This document shows positions 35,600 through 35,779 of a stretch of 35,779 nt of DNA, in pieces. A program made the translations under genes and the position numbers. Position 1 is the stretch's first letter. Every line of letters starts with the position of its first letter. This stretch comes from CAZGAH01 sp964523295. GTDB lineage: Bacteria > Desulfobacterota > Desulfovibrionia > Desulfovibrionales > Desulfovibrionaceae. The notes under the pieces were generated by a model. The model was not told the DNA's origin, searched no databases, and was given only the letters and a program-made list of their open reading frames with translations. The stretch is taken from contig CAZGAH010000042.1 in assembly GCA_964523295.1 (NCBI GenBank), positions 1 to 35,779 of the forward strand. Direction: 5' to 3'.

Positions 35600-35740
35600 T
35601 CAACCAGCCTCCTTCGTATTTGGAGCAGCAGTCCCATTGCCGGATATTTCGCGCTCAGGCGGATAAACCACTGTCGAGCACGGTGCAGCACGGGCCGCCA
35701 CGTTGATGATGCTGAATCGTATAGCCTTCATTTTCTTCAT
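35600..35740 (-). CDS. Small protein of 46 codons, or the 3' end of a longer gene
   Basis: ATG 35740 has a strong AGGGGAG site with a 6-nt spacer. The product begins MKKMKAIRFSIINVAARAAP and ends ...APNTKEAG. No domain is recognised: a basic start, a short hydrophobic stretch, a Cys and a Pro-rich middle. The frame is open upstream of the ATG to the window edge, so it may be the tail of a longer protein. Codon use is ordinary for the window. It is upstream of pfkA on the same strand with 388 bp between. Confidence 0.45.
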   Translation of the reverse strand: MKKMKAIRFSIINVAARAAPCSTVVYPPEREISGNGTAAPNTKEAG

Positions 35741-35779
35741 TATCCACTCCCCTCTCAGCACGACCTGCGTCATGATCGG

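Overview
The window is GC-rich bacterial DNA (35.8 kb, draft assembly with two 10-N joins at 997-1006 and 25366-25375). Gene content suggests a Gram-negative anaerobe, most likely a Deltaproteobacterium of the Desulfovibrionales type: an anaerobic-pathway CbiE-CbiT fusion, a zinc-ribbon PilZ protein, a geranylgeranyl-reductase-family flavoprotein, a group-III-like phosphofructokinase, lipoproteins and OmpA-type peptidoglycan-binding domains. The taxonomic call is inference from gene families. No rRNA, tRNA, CRISPR array or intact insertion sequence was seen.

Layout. 1-4.8 kb: a PilZ protein with three zinc ribbons and a TMTC-like membrane glycosyltransferase with TPRs (+ strand), converging on a fusion of a metallo-beta-lactamase (MBL) domain with a degenerate kinase-like domain (- strand). 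5.5-6.8 kb: cobalamin gene cbiET. 7.0-7.4 kb: frameshifted remnant of an IS256-type transposase. 7.6-14.4 kb: four minus-strand genes: a tandem-OmpA/L,D-transpeptidase lipoprotein, a solute-binding-protein/DAACS-transporter fusion, an AT-rich acyltransferase and a lipoprotein that keeps the catalytic motifs of glutamate racemase. 14.7-16.1 kb: an MFS transporter. 16.1-17.6 kb: AT-rich DNA with a palindrome and pieces of two DDE transposases. 17.6-19.6 kb: an MBL hydrolase translationally coupled (ATGA) to a soluble PAS histidine kinase. 19.9-24.0 kb: one unrecognised 1367-residue membrane protein, divergent from the geranylgeranyl-reductase-family gene. 25.4-29.6 kb: an SGNH hydrolase and the potassium uptake pair trkA-trkH. 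29.9-35.8 kb: a Pro/Ala-rich exported protein, a periplasmic 5'-nucleotidase, a DMP19/DUF4375 protein, phosphofructokinase, and a 46-codon frame at the right edge.

How the genes may work together. The most interesting stretch is 7.6-14.4 kb. It puts on one strand a transporter with a built-in binding domain of the amino-acid class, a lipid-anchored Asp/Glu-racemase homologue that should sit outside the cytoplasm, and an envelope L,D-transpeptidase. Together they could handle D-amino acids or peptidoglycan-derived amino acids in the periplasm; this is inference. The transporter lacks the canonical sodium (NMDGT) and substrate-carboxylate (Arg) residues of its family, so its chemistry may be new. 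A second theme is MBL domains tied to histidine-kinase modules, once as a single polypeptide (3143-4783) and once as overlapping genes (17635-19637).
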